Shown here: positions 1 through 6,258 of the stretch, piece after piece
How the letters are laid out: the number at the start of each line of letters is the position of its first letter
How positions within the stretch are numbered: position 1 is the stretch's first letter
From: Candidatus Woesearchaeota archaeon
GTDB lineage: Archaea; Nanobdellota; Nanobdellia; Woesearchaeales; ARS49
Length of the DNA stretch: 10,298 bases
Direction of reading: 5' to 3'
Assembly: GCA_016203345.1 (NCBI GenBank)
Contig: JACQMZ010000048.1
Span: 1-10,298 of the forward strand
Notes under the pieces: model-generated
Database searches by the model: none
What the model was told of the DNA's origin: nothing
The model's input: the letters and a program-made list of their open reading frames with translations, nothing else
Position numbers and translations under genes: made by a program

Positions 1-52
1 AGCGAGGGAGTTCGCAAAATTCGTACCCACAGAATAGCTAAACAAGTACCAA

Positions 53-448
53 TTACGGACAACAACACAACTCTCCTGCCTTCAAGAGCCAAAACTCTGA
101 GGGTCCCAACCGCCGTCGCGCGCACAATTCAGGGAACAAACGAGGTTGGGTAGTGCGCGGAATCGGCAACATCCTGCAGGGCAGCACACACGGCTGATTT
201 CGAACATGCTGCTGGGTTTCCAAACGCTGCGCCTTCTGTTGCTGTCTCAGAAACGACAGACGGCGCGCTTCCTGCTCCACAACACGCCGTTGCTCGAGTT
301 CCTGCGCAGACACTGGCTTCGCAGTAGCAAATTTCCTGACGGCCCAACCATCAATGAGGACCAACCCAGATGGTGTCCATAAGAGCCGAACTGCAAACAC
401 GTCCACGACAAGGACTGCGAACACAATAACCAGCACTATTTTTTTCAT
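53..448 (-). CDS. Hypothetical small secreted or membrane-anchored protein
   Basis: This ORF encodes about 131 residues from ATG 448. I do not recognise a family. The N-terminus (MKKIVLVIVFAVLVVDVFAV) is a basic dipeptide followed by a long hydrophobic stretch, so it is a signal peptide or N-terminal membrane anchor. Residues about 40-85 are rich in Gln, Glu and Arg and look helical or coiled-coil. The C-terminal part has two cysteines spaced CVLPC and ends in CCCP. I chose ATG 448 rather than the GTG at 463 because the TATA box 474-481 is centred about 29 bases upstream of 448, which fits a leaderless transcript, and because the hydrophobic segment begins there. It is divergent from the gene at 504. 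The last 40 residues have a less protein-like composition, so the 3' end could be altered by a frameshift. Confidence 0.5.
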   Translation of the reverse strand: MKKIVLVIVFAVLVVDVFAVRLLWTPSGLVLIDGWAVRKFATAKPVSAQELEQRRVVEQEARRLSFLRQQQKAQRLETQQHVRNQPCVLPCRMLPIPRTTQPRLFPELCARRRLGPSEFWLLKAGELCCCP

Positions 449-473
449 GACTATAACGTCCACGGAGTCAAGA

Positions 474-481
474 TTTATAAA
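474..481. promoter_or_regulatory. Shared divergent TATA box
   Basis: The octamer TTTATAAA is its own reverse complement. Its centre is about 29 bases from ATG 448 on the minus strand and about 26 bases from ATG 504 on the plus strand. Both distances fit archaeal TBP binding with leaderless transcription starts, so one element could drive both genes. No other TATA-like site is evident between the two start codons. Confidence 0.6.
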
Positions 482-503
482 ATGTGGGTCAGTTAGAGTT
501 TAC

Positions 504-863
504 ATGACACTTGACACTCTACTTGACGACGTCCAACACAGCACCAGCATACGTGAGGAATGTTTCAGCAGTGTGTATGACAGAGGGTACTTTCCTAATG
601 TCGCACGAGCAGACGCACGCAACACGTTCGATGCAGACCTCCTGACAGACACGCCGAGAAGACAACAATTGCTCAGCACATACCTGCCAGTCTACACTGA
701 ACGCAAGCAGTACCAAACAAAATTTGGCAAGGCAGCAACAGTTGCGGCAGTCGGCGGGCTGGCATCTGCACTCGGCACCGGACTACTTGCGCTGGCAGGA
801 TTAACAGCGCTGTGGACAGGAGGAGTATTGGCGGCGTATTATTGGTGGAAAAAACGACGCTAA
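504..863 (+). CDS. Hypothetical protein with C-terminal membrane hairpin
   Basis: This 119-residue protein starts at ATG 504, about 26 bases downstream of the TATA box centre, which fits a leaderless start. The same frame is open upstream to 354, but that part overlaps the divergent gene and is not supported. Residues 1-70 are soluble and helical-looking. Residues about 75-113 are a glycine- and alanine-rich hydrophobic stretch (for example GGLASALGTGLLALAGL) that could form one long segment or a hairpin of two membrane segments. The protein ends in a basic tail, WWKKRR, typical of a cytosolic stop-transfer end, so it looks C-terminally membrane-anchored. I do not recognise a family. Its TAA stop (861-863) overlaps the TAG stop of the convergent vapC (860-862), so the two reading frames share bases at their 3' ends. 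Confidence 0.6.
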   Translation: MTLDTLLDDVQHSTSIREECFSSVYDRGYFPNVARADARNTFDADLLTDTPRRQQLLSTYLPVYTERKQYQTKFGKAATVAAVGGLASALGTGLLALAGLTALWTGGVLAAYYWWKKRR

Positions 864-1231
864 AGTGTCAGAACGGATAACCCAGTCACTTTCTTAAAAT
901 CGTTATCTGTAGTAATAAGCGGCACGTTGCGCACAAGGCAAATCGACGCTATGAGAATGTCTAATTTGCAGATCATGCGTCCGCTTCTCTTCAGATGCAA
1001 TTCCAATTCCGAACTCTTGAACGCAGCAGCCGCATCGAATGGGAGAATTTCAATATTTTTCAAAAACTCCACAACCTTTGCCCGGTGGCCATCAGACACT
1101 CCTGCCAGCACTTCATGCACGCTGATGGCACTCGTTGCGTAAGCAACATCACCAAATTTCTCTTTGATTCTTTCACCCTCACCTGATCCTGCCAGCACAT
1201 GAATAATCGCAGATGAGTCAAGAATTGCCAT
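860..1231 (-). CDS. vapC: VapC-like PIN-domain toxin
   Basis: This 123-residue protein is a complete PIN domain, a Mg-dependent ribonuclease fold that acts as the toxin of VapBC systems by cleaving RNA. The expected acidic residues are present: D5 in MAILDSSAII, E40 in SVHEVLAG, D91 in KLDILIAS, and D109 with D111 in TTDNDF. The length is typical for VapC. I chose ATG 1231 because it puts the first catalytic Asp at residue 5 and overlaps the end of vapB by 14 bases, the usual coupling of antitoxin and toxin; the longer frame starting at 1300 lies within vapB. It lies downstream of vapB in the same transcript. No truncation or loss of a catalytic residue is visible, so the toxin is probably functional. 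The RNA target cannot be read from sequence. Confidence 0.88.
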   Translation of the reverse strand: MAILDSSAIIHVLAGSGEGERIKEKFGDVAYATSAISVHEVLAGVSDGHRAKVVEFLKNIEILPFDAAAAFKSSELELHLKRSGRMICKLDILIASICLVRNVPLITTDNDFKKVTGLSVLTL

Positions 1232-1481
1232 GACTCTTCCACAGCTTGTGCTGACGACGAGCAAACTCCTCGCCAAACTCTTTTTTGTACTGCCCGACAT
1301 TCTTCAACCATAGTTTGGTGTCTTTGTCATTCATTTTCAAAATTCCAAAGTACTTCTTTACAGCCTCTGACCGCGCGCTTGCAACCCGCAAAATGACATC
1401 GCTGAAACTCTCACCGCCATGCTTCATCCGCTTTAACGCATCATACGCGTCCTCAGTCACCGTTAATGATTTGATCGTCAT
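1218..1481 (-). CDS. vapB: VapB-type antitoxin (archaeal DUF217-like)
   Basis: This 87-residue protein precedes a PIN-domain toxin and overlaps it by 14 bases. The N-terminus, MTIKSLTVTEDAYDALKRMK followed by a GESFSDVILR segment, closely resembles the archaeal VapB antitoxins of the DUF217/UPF0330 type. In such proteins a short N-terminal region dimerises and binds DNA, and the C-terminal part neutralises the toxin. Residues 45-87 are charged and helical, as expected for the toxin-binding part. ATG 1481 lies about 25 bases from the centre of the TATA box at 1501-1512, which indicates a leaderless transcript. By analogy with other VapBC pairs it probably represses its own promoter with VapC; a candidate inverted repeat flanks the TATA box. 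Confidence 0.85.
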   Translation of the reverse strand: MTIKSLTVTEDAYDALKRMKHGGESFSDVILRVASARSEAVKKYFGILKMNDKDTKLWLKNVGQYKKEFGEEFARRQHKLWKSHGNS

Positions 1482-1485
1482 ACTA

Positions 1486-1520
1486 CACGTAAGGGTACAC
1501 TTATATATAAAACATACGTG
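1486..1520. promoter_or_regulatory. Candidate operator flanking the vapBC TATA box
   Basis: CACGTA at 1486-1491 and TACGTG at 1515-1520 are inverted copies placed on either side of the TATA box, with centres 29 bases apart. Extending each arm inward gives 7 of 8 matching positions. VapB proteins commonly autorepress through inverted repeats at their promoter, which is the reason for the call. The arms are short and could occur by chance. Confidence 0.3.
1501..1512 (-). promoter_or_regulatory. TATA box for vapBC
   Basis: The stretch TTATATATAAAA reads TTTTATATATAA toward vapB. Its centre is about 25 bases before ATG 1481, correct for a leaderless archaeal start. The core TTATATATAA is palindromic and might also fire toward the small ORF at 1547, where it would leave a short leader of roughly 15 bases. 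Confidence 0.6.
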
Positions 1521-1546
1521 AGAAATCTATCACAGACTGTAAAGGT

Positions 1547-1719
1547 ATGCTGGAGGACTGCAGTTGCGAGGAACCTGAACGGATTTTTCTGGGTTGGGAC
1601 ATTTCTTCACCAACAAAAGAACAGCGCTGTTTTTCTTTCGTGACACTCGAACAGTCGAGGATTTTGAGTATCTGAAACAAGGATTAGATTTTGAGAGCCA
1701 TCCGCCGTGGGAAGGGTAG
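1547..1719 (+). pseudogene. Small ORF with probable single-base frameshift
   Basis: From ATG 1547 the first frame encodes 42 residues (MLEDCSCEEPERIFLGWDIS and onward) and stops at 1673-1675. A different frame then reads coherent, protein-like sequence, RDTRTVEDFEYLKQGLDFES and HPPWEG, to a TAG at 1717-1719. The frames join without gaps if one T were added to the run of five T at about 1630-1634, giving a product of about 57 residues. That pattern fits a homopolymer frameshift, either a real mutation or a sequencing error. I do not recognise a family. The neighbouring M16 gene is also broken, so decay of the region is plausible. The TATA box 1501-1512 could serve it with a short leader. Confidence 0.33.
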
Positions 1720-1740
1720 GATCTTCTGCTGAGACGAATG

Positions 1741-1748
1741 TTTATAAG
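1741..1748 (+). promoter_or_regulatory. TATA box for the M16 peptidase pseudogene
   Basis: TTTATAAG is centred about 25 bases upstream of GTG 1770. This supports 1770 as the leaderless start and argues against the upstream GTG at 1707, because the box would then lie inside the gene. Confidence 0.5.
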
Positions 1749-1769
1749 CCACTGTATCTGCCGCAGTCT

Positions 1770-2883
1770 GTGGAACTCCGCAAAGTATTTCCAAACGGTT
1801 TACGCGCCATCGCCGATCCCATCGACAGGCGTTATGCTGTTCTGAAAGTCGGCATTGACGTTGGCGCTAAAAACGAAAGCAGAGGCAAGAAAGGCGGCGC
1901 ACACCTTCTTGAACACATGATGTTTCGATCGAATGAATTCAGAACATCTGACCAGATAGCAGAAGATTCTGAATTTCATGGATTGTACACAAACGCACAC
2001 ACCTCGTTAACTGAAACAACCATTAAGATCACGTTCCCCCCAAACCACCTTTCACTCGCTGTTGAACTTGCGTATCAAGCCGTGAAAAGCAGACAACTTA
2101 AACTTAACTTTGAATGATATCATACAACTCAAAAACACGTTTTATGTTCCAAACGCAATGGTCATTGCCGTTTCAGGAGCAGTCGAGCCAACACGCTGCT
2201 TTAGCGAGATAGAAAAAACATTCGGAACACTGGAAGCTAAAGACGTCTGTCAACCCGTGATTGAATGGAAATTCCAACCAGGCACGACATACGTCGAGTT
2301 TGACGATCTCAAGGACAAACAAAAACCCGAGCAGGATCAAGCACTCGTCTACCTAGTTTAACGGGTAAACGGACTCGACCACAAAGACACTGCATACCTG
2401 CCCCTGCTCTCTACAATGATTGGACAGGGATTCACGTCGCACATGTTTCGCGAGCTCAGGCGTGAACGAGGAATTGGTTATGCGCCACGTGCAACGTACA
2501 CAGCCATGGGAAGACACGCATTTCTGGCATTAGGCGTTCCTGGACTTCACCCGTCAAACTGTGAACAGGCCATTGGCATCATGCAGGACATAGTTCATCG
2601 CATGAAGTCAACGCTTGCTCATCCGGACTTTCTTGAAGGAAAGAAGACACAAATGATCGCCAGCAATCACATCAATCTTGATGAGCCTGGATACAGAACA
2701 AATGCTTTCCTGACTCAGGAATTTGATGCTCCATACTATGACTTCCGGGACATTGCCAAGCACCTCAGCGAAGTGACACCTGAACAATTGCGCGACGCAG
2801 CGGAACGTAATTTGCAAGGGTACCAGATCTTAATCGCCAGCGCTCCAGGATACACGAATCGCTTTCATGCACAAAATCCCTGA
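1770..2883 (+). pseudogene. M16-family zinc metallopeptidase, broken
   Basis: Intact members of this insulinase/processing-peptidase-like family degrade or process peptides with a zinc held by an HxxEH motif and a distant Glu. Starting from GTG 1770, the product begins VELRKVFPNGLRAIADP and carries GGAHLLEHMMF with zinc ligands H45 and H49 and catalytic E48. This frame stops at 2115-2117. Homology resumes one frame over at about 2110 with LNDIIQLKNTFYVPNAM, a segment that in the family comes well after the EKxVVxxEI and DDP region; roughly 50 residues, including the third zinc ligand, are therefore missing. A TAA at 2359-2361 then interrupts the same frame, after which the C-terminal half continues (FTSHMFRELRRERGIGYAPR) to the stop at 2881-2883. 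A deletion plus a nonsense codon makes real decay more likely than sequencing error. Confidence 0.85.
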
Positions 2884-2927
2884 ACGACCATGCGAACTCT
2901 GGAGTTTTATTCTACATATGCACCACC

Positions 2928-2935
2928 TTTTTAAG
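2928..2935 (+). promoter_or_regulatory. TATA box for the gene at 2958
   Basis: TTTTTAAG is centred about 26 bases upstream of ATG 2958, which fits a leaderless archaeal promoter. It is weaker than the TTTATAAA boxes elsewhere in the window. Confidence 0.45.
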
Positions 2936-2957
2936 CGCAGACACATTTGTTTCAATC

Positions 2958-3203
2958 ATGACGCCGTACGAAAAATTAGTGGTAATGAATGCAGTGGACA
3001 GATCATTGGACGACGCATTGAGTGCTGGCGACGCTCGAGTTTCGGCACAAATAATGGATGCCGCGGCACACCTTGCGCGCAGCAGTGAACTCTTTTCACT
3101 TGCTGGAGCTGCTCAGCACGTAGCAAATGCATTCAGAATATATTCCTTACCTCCACTTGAACAGAAGAATAATCTGAATTACTTGTTTCAACGTAATCAA
3201 TAA
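2958..3203 (+). CDS. Hypothetical small helical protein
   Basis: This 81-residue protein begins MTPYEKLVVMNAVDRSLDDA. I do not recognise a family. The sequence is almost wholly helix-forming, rich in Ala, Leu, Ser and Asp (IMDAAAHLARSSELFSLAGA), with few charged clusters, no cysteine, no signal peptide and no membrane segment. It looks like a small cytosolic helical-bundle protein. ATG 2958 is supported by the TATA-like element centred about 26 bases upstream. It lies between the decayed M16 gene and the promoter of the suf regulator, on the same strand as both, but has its own candidate promoter, and the regulator also has one, so it is probably transcribed alone. Its TAA stop is 62 bases before the regulator's ATG. 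Confidence 0.6.
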   Translation: MTPYEKLVVMNAVDRSLDDALSAGDARVSAQIMDAAAHLARSSELFSLAGAAQHVANAFRIYSLPPLEQKNNLNYLFQRNQ

Positions 3204-3236
3204 ACTGTGTGCGGGAATACTCATTCGTTCGCAAGC

Positions 3237-3244
3237 TTTATAAA
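3237..3244 (+). promoter_or_regulatory. TATA box of the suf operon
   Basis: TTTATAAA is centred about 25 bases upstream of ATG 3266 and is identical to the octamer at 474-481. It is the only good promoter seen before the seven-gene operon, since every following gene overlaps or nearly touches its predecessor. The inverted repeat of the probable operator starts at the next base. Confidence 0.7.
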
Positions 3245-3273
3245 TTAACCATAGTTAACTTCACTATGGTTAA
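3245..3273. promoter_or_regulatory. Perfect inverted-repeat operator over the suf operon start
   Basis: TTAACCATAGT at 3245-3255 is matched exactly in inverted orientation by ACTATGGTTAA at 3263-3273, with a 7-base spacer. The repeat begins next to the TATA box and covers the expected transcription start and the ATG (3266-3268) of the HTH regulator, so a bound protein would block initiation. The simplest reading is autoregulation by the gene's own product. No second copy was seen in the window. Because the transcript is expected to be leaderless, an RNA hairpin role is unlikely. Confidence 0.75.
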
Positions 3274-3673
3274 TCGCCTTCTTCACCCGCAAGAAGTAGA
3301 AGTATTCTACATCCTGCCAACCCTCCGGAAATACTTTGCGGTCTATATGAAAGAACAGGGATTCTCGCAGAAACATATTGCTGAATTGCTGGAAGTGGAA
3401 AGCGCCACAGTCAGCCAGTACGTGAACGAAAAGCGCGCAAACAAAATCCAGTTCGACAACCACGTTCTCAAAGAAGTCAAACACGCGGCAGCCAACATCA
3501 CAGACAAACTCTCCATGCTCCGCGAAACACAACGCCTCCTGAGATACATCCGGCAGTCAAACGCGCTCTGCGTCATCCACCGCCAACTCTCAAACCTCCC
3601 TAACACTTGCACGCCTTCAACTATCGGCTGCTCAGTCGGAGGTGAGCTTGGTGGACCAAGACTTTGTCATTGA
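3266..3673 (+). CDS. HTH transcriptional regulator of the suf operon with C-terminal cysteines
   Basis: This 135-residue protein heads the iron-sulfur assembly operon. After YILPTLRKYFAVYMKEQGFS it has a clear helix-turn-helix at about residues 33-54 (SQKHIAELLEVESATVSQYV). It resembles the archaeal predicted regulators of the COG2522 kind, many of which end in a cysteine-containing tail. The tail here holds C102 in LCVIH, C115, C122 and C134, enough to bind an Fe-S cluster or metal, although this is inference. ATG 3266 is chosen over the upstream start at 3209 because of the TATA box 25 bases upstream, and because the HTH family begins near this Met. Its last 23 bases overlap sufB, so the two are co-transcribed and probably translationally coupled. 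It most likely binds the inverted repeat over its own start and adjusts suf expression to cluster or iron status. It is not recognisably the bacterial SufR or IscR. Confidence 0.75.
   Translation: MVNRLLHPQEVEVFYILPTLRKYFAVYMKEQGFSQKHIAELLEVESATVSQYVNEKRANKIQFDNHVLKEVKHAAANITDKLSMLRETQRLLRYIRQSNALCVIHRQLSNLPNTCTPSTIGCSVGGELGGPRLCH
3638..3645 (+). promoter_or_regulatory. Strong ribosome-binding site for sufB
   Basis: GGAGGTGA is a full-length match to the anti-Shine-Dalgarno sequence and lies inside the regulator's reading frame. It ends 5 bases before GTG 3651, which makes that the likely start. The GTG at 3642 is part of the site itself and the TTG at 3648 is too close. Confidence 0.7.
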
Positions 3674-6254
3674 CAGAAGCAGATATGATGACGCAAACAC
3701 CGACACGTCAGTCTTCAAAGCACCTGCAGGACTCACCAAAGAAACAGTAATGGAAATCTCCAAACAGAAAAAAGAGCCAGACTGGATGCTTCAAAAGAGA
3801 CTCGCGGCATTTGAGCACTTCGAAAAAACGCCATTGCCCACATGGGGTCCAAGCCTCAGCAAGCTCGACCTCAACAAAATCACGTATTTCGTACGGCCAG
3901 GCGCGAAAGAAAGCAAACGCTGGGAGGACGTGCCAGAAGCCATCAGAAAAACAGCAGAACGCATCGGCATCCCCGAAGCAGAAAAGCGAGCACTCAGCGG
4001 CGTCGGCTACCAGTACGACTCAGACGTGGTGTACCACAACATCAAAAAGGAATGGGAAGAACAAGGAGTCATATTTGAAAACATGGACGTCGCAGTCCAC
4101 AAATATCCTGAACTCGTACGCAAGTATTTCATGACAAGCTGTGTACCCATCAACGACCACAAATTTGTCATGCTCCACGGCGCAGTCTGGAGCGGAGGCA
4201 CGTTCATCTACGTTCCCCCGGGAGTCAAAGTCACCATTCCCCTCCAAGCATACTTCCGCATGAATGCGCAAAACGGCGGACAATTCGAGCACACACTCAT
4301 CATCGCAGACAAAGGCTCAGAAGTTCATTACATCGAAGGATGCAGCGCTCCACGTTTCGAAGCAAGCGCTTTGCATGCAGGATGCGTAGAAATCCACGTG
4401 CTTGAAGACGCAAAAGTCCGCTATTCCAGCGTTGAAAACTGGAGCAAAAACACGTATAACCTGAATACGAAGCGTGCTGTTGTTGACAAAAACGGCGTCA
4501 TTGAATGGATAAATGGCAATTTGGGTTGCCTCACCGAAGGAGCACAAGTGTTTACAAACCCCAAAGGCCCCATTTCGATCAAAAATATCGATGTAGGCAG
4601 CAAAATCTATGTCTGGGACCACACAACAAATAGGATTGTCAAAAGCATGGTTAAAGGTAAAGTTTTCAGCGGTAAAAAACCAACATACCGATTAGAAGCA
4701 GGAGGTAGAGAAATAGAAGCAACAGCTAACCATCCATTCTTAACACTCACCCATCAAAAACGCCAACCACATCACAAAAAAGCATTTTTTCAACATGAAT
4801 GGAAATCCCTGTCCTACTTAAAAGAAGGAGATCTTGTTGCCATTGCAAAACAACTGCCGATCGAAGGACAACCATTCAAACTACCACCCATAGAGCACAC
4901 TCACAACGTAAACAGCAGAAATCAGTACGGAACCTTCACTATGAATACAAAGCATTTATTCAATGAAAACATAACTTTACTTAAAGAAACCACTGAAGAT
5001 TTCATGTGGCTCATGGGTCTTCTCTTGGGCGACGGACATATCGATACAAAGCATAATAAAATAAACATCGCCATACCAGAACAGGAATCTCTTCAAGAAA
5101 CAGTCATTGACGTGGTGTACAAACTTTTCAATTATTCTATCACCTATAAAAAAGACCGCTACGTTATCATCAATTCAAAACTATTAGCAATGCTATTCTC
5201 ACAAATAGGCTTTGGCGGCACTGCAAACACAAAACGCATTCCAAACTGGGTGTTTACCCTGCCAAAAACGCACATACAGGCACTCATAGCAGGATACTTT
5301 GATTCAGACGGTCATGCGCATAAAAACGCTTTAGCATTCACCAGCATCAACAAACCCCTTCTCAACGACCTTCGACTACTCGCCACCACCGTAGGATTTG
5401 GCGTTTCACAAATATTTAGCCATGGAAAAAAAAGAAAAACAACTATTCTTGGTGTTGATTGCAATGCACAAGACTCCTGGCGAATTCATCTCAACGGACC
5501 ACTTGTTCATTCATTTCCATCACGCAGTCATGAAAAACAAGAGAAAATAAAACTCATCAAAACAAAAAGAAACTACATTTCTGCGGACGGTTTAAATTTC
5601 AAAAGCAAAACCAATGAATATATTGGCTTTGCCACCATAACAAAAATCGCCCCACTCGGAGAACAACCAACGTATGATATAGAAGTAGAAAACTATCACA
5701 ACTTTATTTCCAACGGCTTAATTGTCCACAATTCTGGATGCACCATGCTCTACCCGTGCAGCATCCTCCGCGGAGAAGGCGCGCACGCAGACAGCCTCGG
5801 CATAGCATTCGCCGGACCAGGACAACACCAGGACACAGGCTCCAAAGTCATCCACGCCGCGCCTTACACCACCAGCGCCATCCGTGCAAAAAGCATAAGC
5901 AAAGGCGGAGGCATCTCCAGCTACCGCGGCTACCTCCGCACTACACGAGGCGCCCAAGAAACAAAAAGCACCGTGGTCTGCGATGCGTTGCTTATCGACG
6001 ACACATCAACTTCTAACACTTACCCATTCATGAAAATCGAAAATAACGACGTCGACATCTCCCACGAAGCAACTGTTGGAAAAATCGGCGATGAAGAAAT
6101 ATTCTACCTCATGAGCAGAGGATTGACAGAAGACCAAGCGCTCAAAATGATCGTTGCAGGATTCATCGAGCCAGTCGTCAAACAACTCCCCCTTGAATAC
6201 GCAGTCGAACTCAACAAGCTGATCGAGCTCGAAATGGAAGACAACGTAGGATAA
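3651..6254 (+). CDS. sufB: SufB, Fe-S cluster scaffold subunit, intein-containing precursor
   Basis: SufB forms the SufBC2D scaffold on which clusters are built from SufS-derived sulfur. The precursor is 867 residues: a 292-residue N-extein, a 402-residue intein (4527-5732), and a 173-residue C-extein. The joined product of 465 residues is normal SufB length. The N-extein has the beta-helix segments VHYIEGCSAP and VEWINGNLG-type sequence leading into the insertion; the C-extein resumes SGCTMLYPCSILRGEGA. The residue equivalent to the essential cysteine of E. coli SufB is C375 of the spliced protein (STVVCDALLIDD), and the conserved Glu is E404 in DISHEATVG. The end, EIFYLMSRGLTEDQA, is shared with SufD. 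GTG 3651 is chosen from the Shine-Dalgarno site. It is first after the regulator, whereas many operons start with sufC. Confidence 0.95.
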   Translation: MDQDFVIDRSRYDDANTDTSVFKAPAGLTKETVMEISKQKKEPDWMLQKRLAAFEHFEKTPLPTWGPSLSKLDLNKITYFVRPGAKESKRWEDVPEAIRKTAERIGIPEAEKRALSGVGYQYDSDVVYHNIKKEWEEQGVIFENMDVAVHKYPELVRKYFMTSCVPINDHKFVMLHGAVWSGGTFIYVPPGVKVTIPLQAYFRMNAQNGGQFEHTLIIADKGSEVHYIEGCSAPRFEASALHAGCVEIHVLEDAKVRYSSVENWSKNTYNLNTKRAVVDKNGVIEWINGNLGCLTEGAQVFTNPKGPISIKNIDVGSKIYVWDHTTNRIVKSMVKGKVFSGKKPTYRLEAGGREIEATANHPFLTLTHQKRQPHHKKAFFQHEWKSLSYLKEGDLVAIAKQLPIEGQPFKLPPIEHTHNVNSRNQYGTFTMNTKHLFNENITLLKETTEDFMWLMGLLLGDGHIDTKHNKINIAIPEQESLQETVIDVVYKLFNYSITYKKDRYVIINSKLLAMLFSQIGFGGTANTKRIPNWVFTLPKTHIQALIAGYFDSDGHAHKNALAFTSINKPLLNDLRLLATTVGFGVSQIFSHGKKRKTTILGVDCNAQDSWRIHLNGPLVHSFPSRSHEKQEKIKLIKTKRNYISADGLNFKSKTNEYIGFATITKIAPLGEQPTYDIEVENYHNFISNGLIVHNSGCTMLYPCSILRGEGAHADSLGIAFAGPGQHQDTGSKVIHAAPYTTSAIRAKSISKGGGISSYRGYLRTTRGAQETKSTVVCDALLIDDTSTSNTYPFMKIENNDVDISHEATVGKIGDEEIFYLMSRGLTEDQALKMIVAGFIEPVVKQLPLEYAVELNKLIELEMEDNVG
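4527..5732 (+). mobile_element. Intein with LAGLIDADG homing endonuclease in SufB
   Basis: A 402-residue in-frame insertion starts with Cys (CLTEGAQVFTNPKGP) and ends HN, followed by extein Ser (SGCTMLYPC). The splicing blocks are complete: C1 nucleophile, TxxH block with T66 and H69 in ATANHPF, block F/G ending NGLIVHN with H401 and N402, and +1 Ser. Two LAGLIDADG motifs lie at residues 162-171 (LMGLLLGDGH) and 253-263 (LIAGYFDSDGH), with candidate metal-binding Asp at 169 and 261, so the homing endonuclease looks intact. Excision would yield NGNLG joined to SGCTML, a conserved SufB segment. The inner part is much richer in A and T than the exteins: 17 and 20 G+C of 60 at 5521-5580 and 5041-5100, against 41 and 35 of 60 at 5761-5820 and 5881-5940, which suggests separate acquisition. 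Confidence 0.95.
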
Positions 6255-6258
6255 CACC

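Noticed and set aside
354..503. Upstream extension of the membrane protein at 504
   Set aside because: It overlaps the divergent gene, reads as low-complexity Thr-rich sequence, and includes the shared promoter.
2359..2361. Stop-codon readthrough or recoding in the M16 gene
   Set aside because: The codon is TAA, not TAG as for pyrrolysine, and the gene has an independent deletion and frameshift, so simple decay explains it.
3204..3236. Weak hairpin with GAAT/ATTC arms between the small gene and the suf promoter
   Set aside because: Only about four contiguous pairs and no following T run; not strong enough to call a terminator.
3209..3265. Upstream extension of the HTH regulator, beginning at 3209
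   Set aside because: It contains the TATA box and half the operator; the leaderless ATG at 3266 fits the promoter and the protein family better.
3642..3650. GTG 3642 as the sufB start
   Set aside because: This GTG is part of the GGAGGTGA ribosome site; GTG 3651 has proper spacing.
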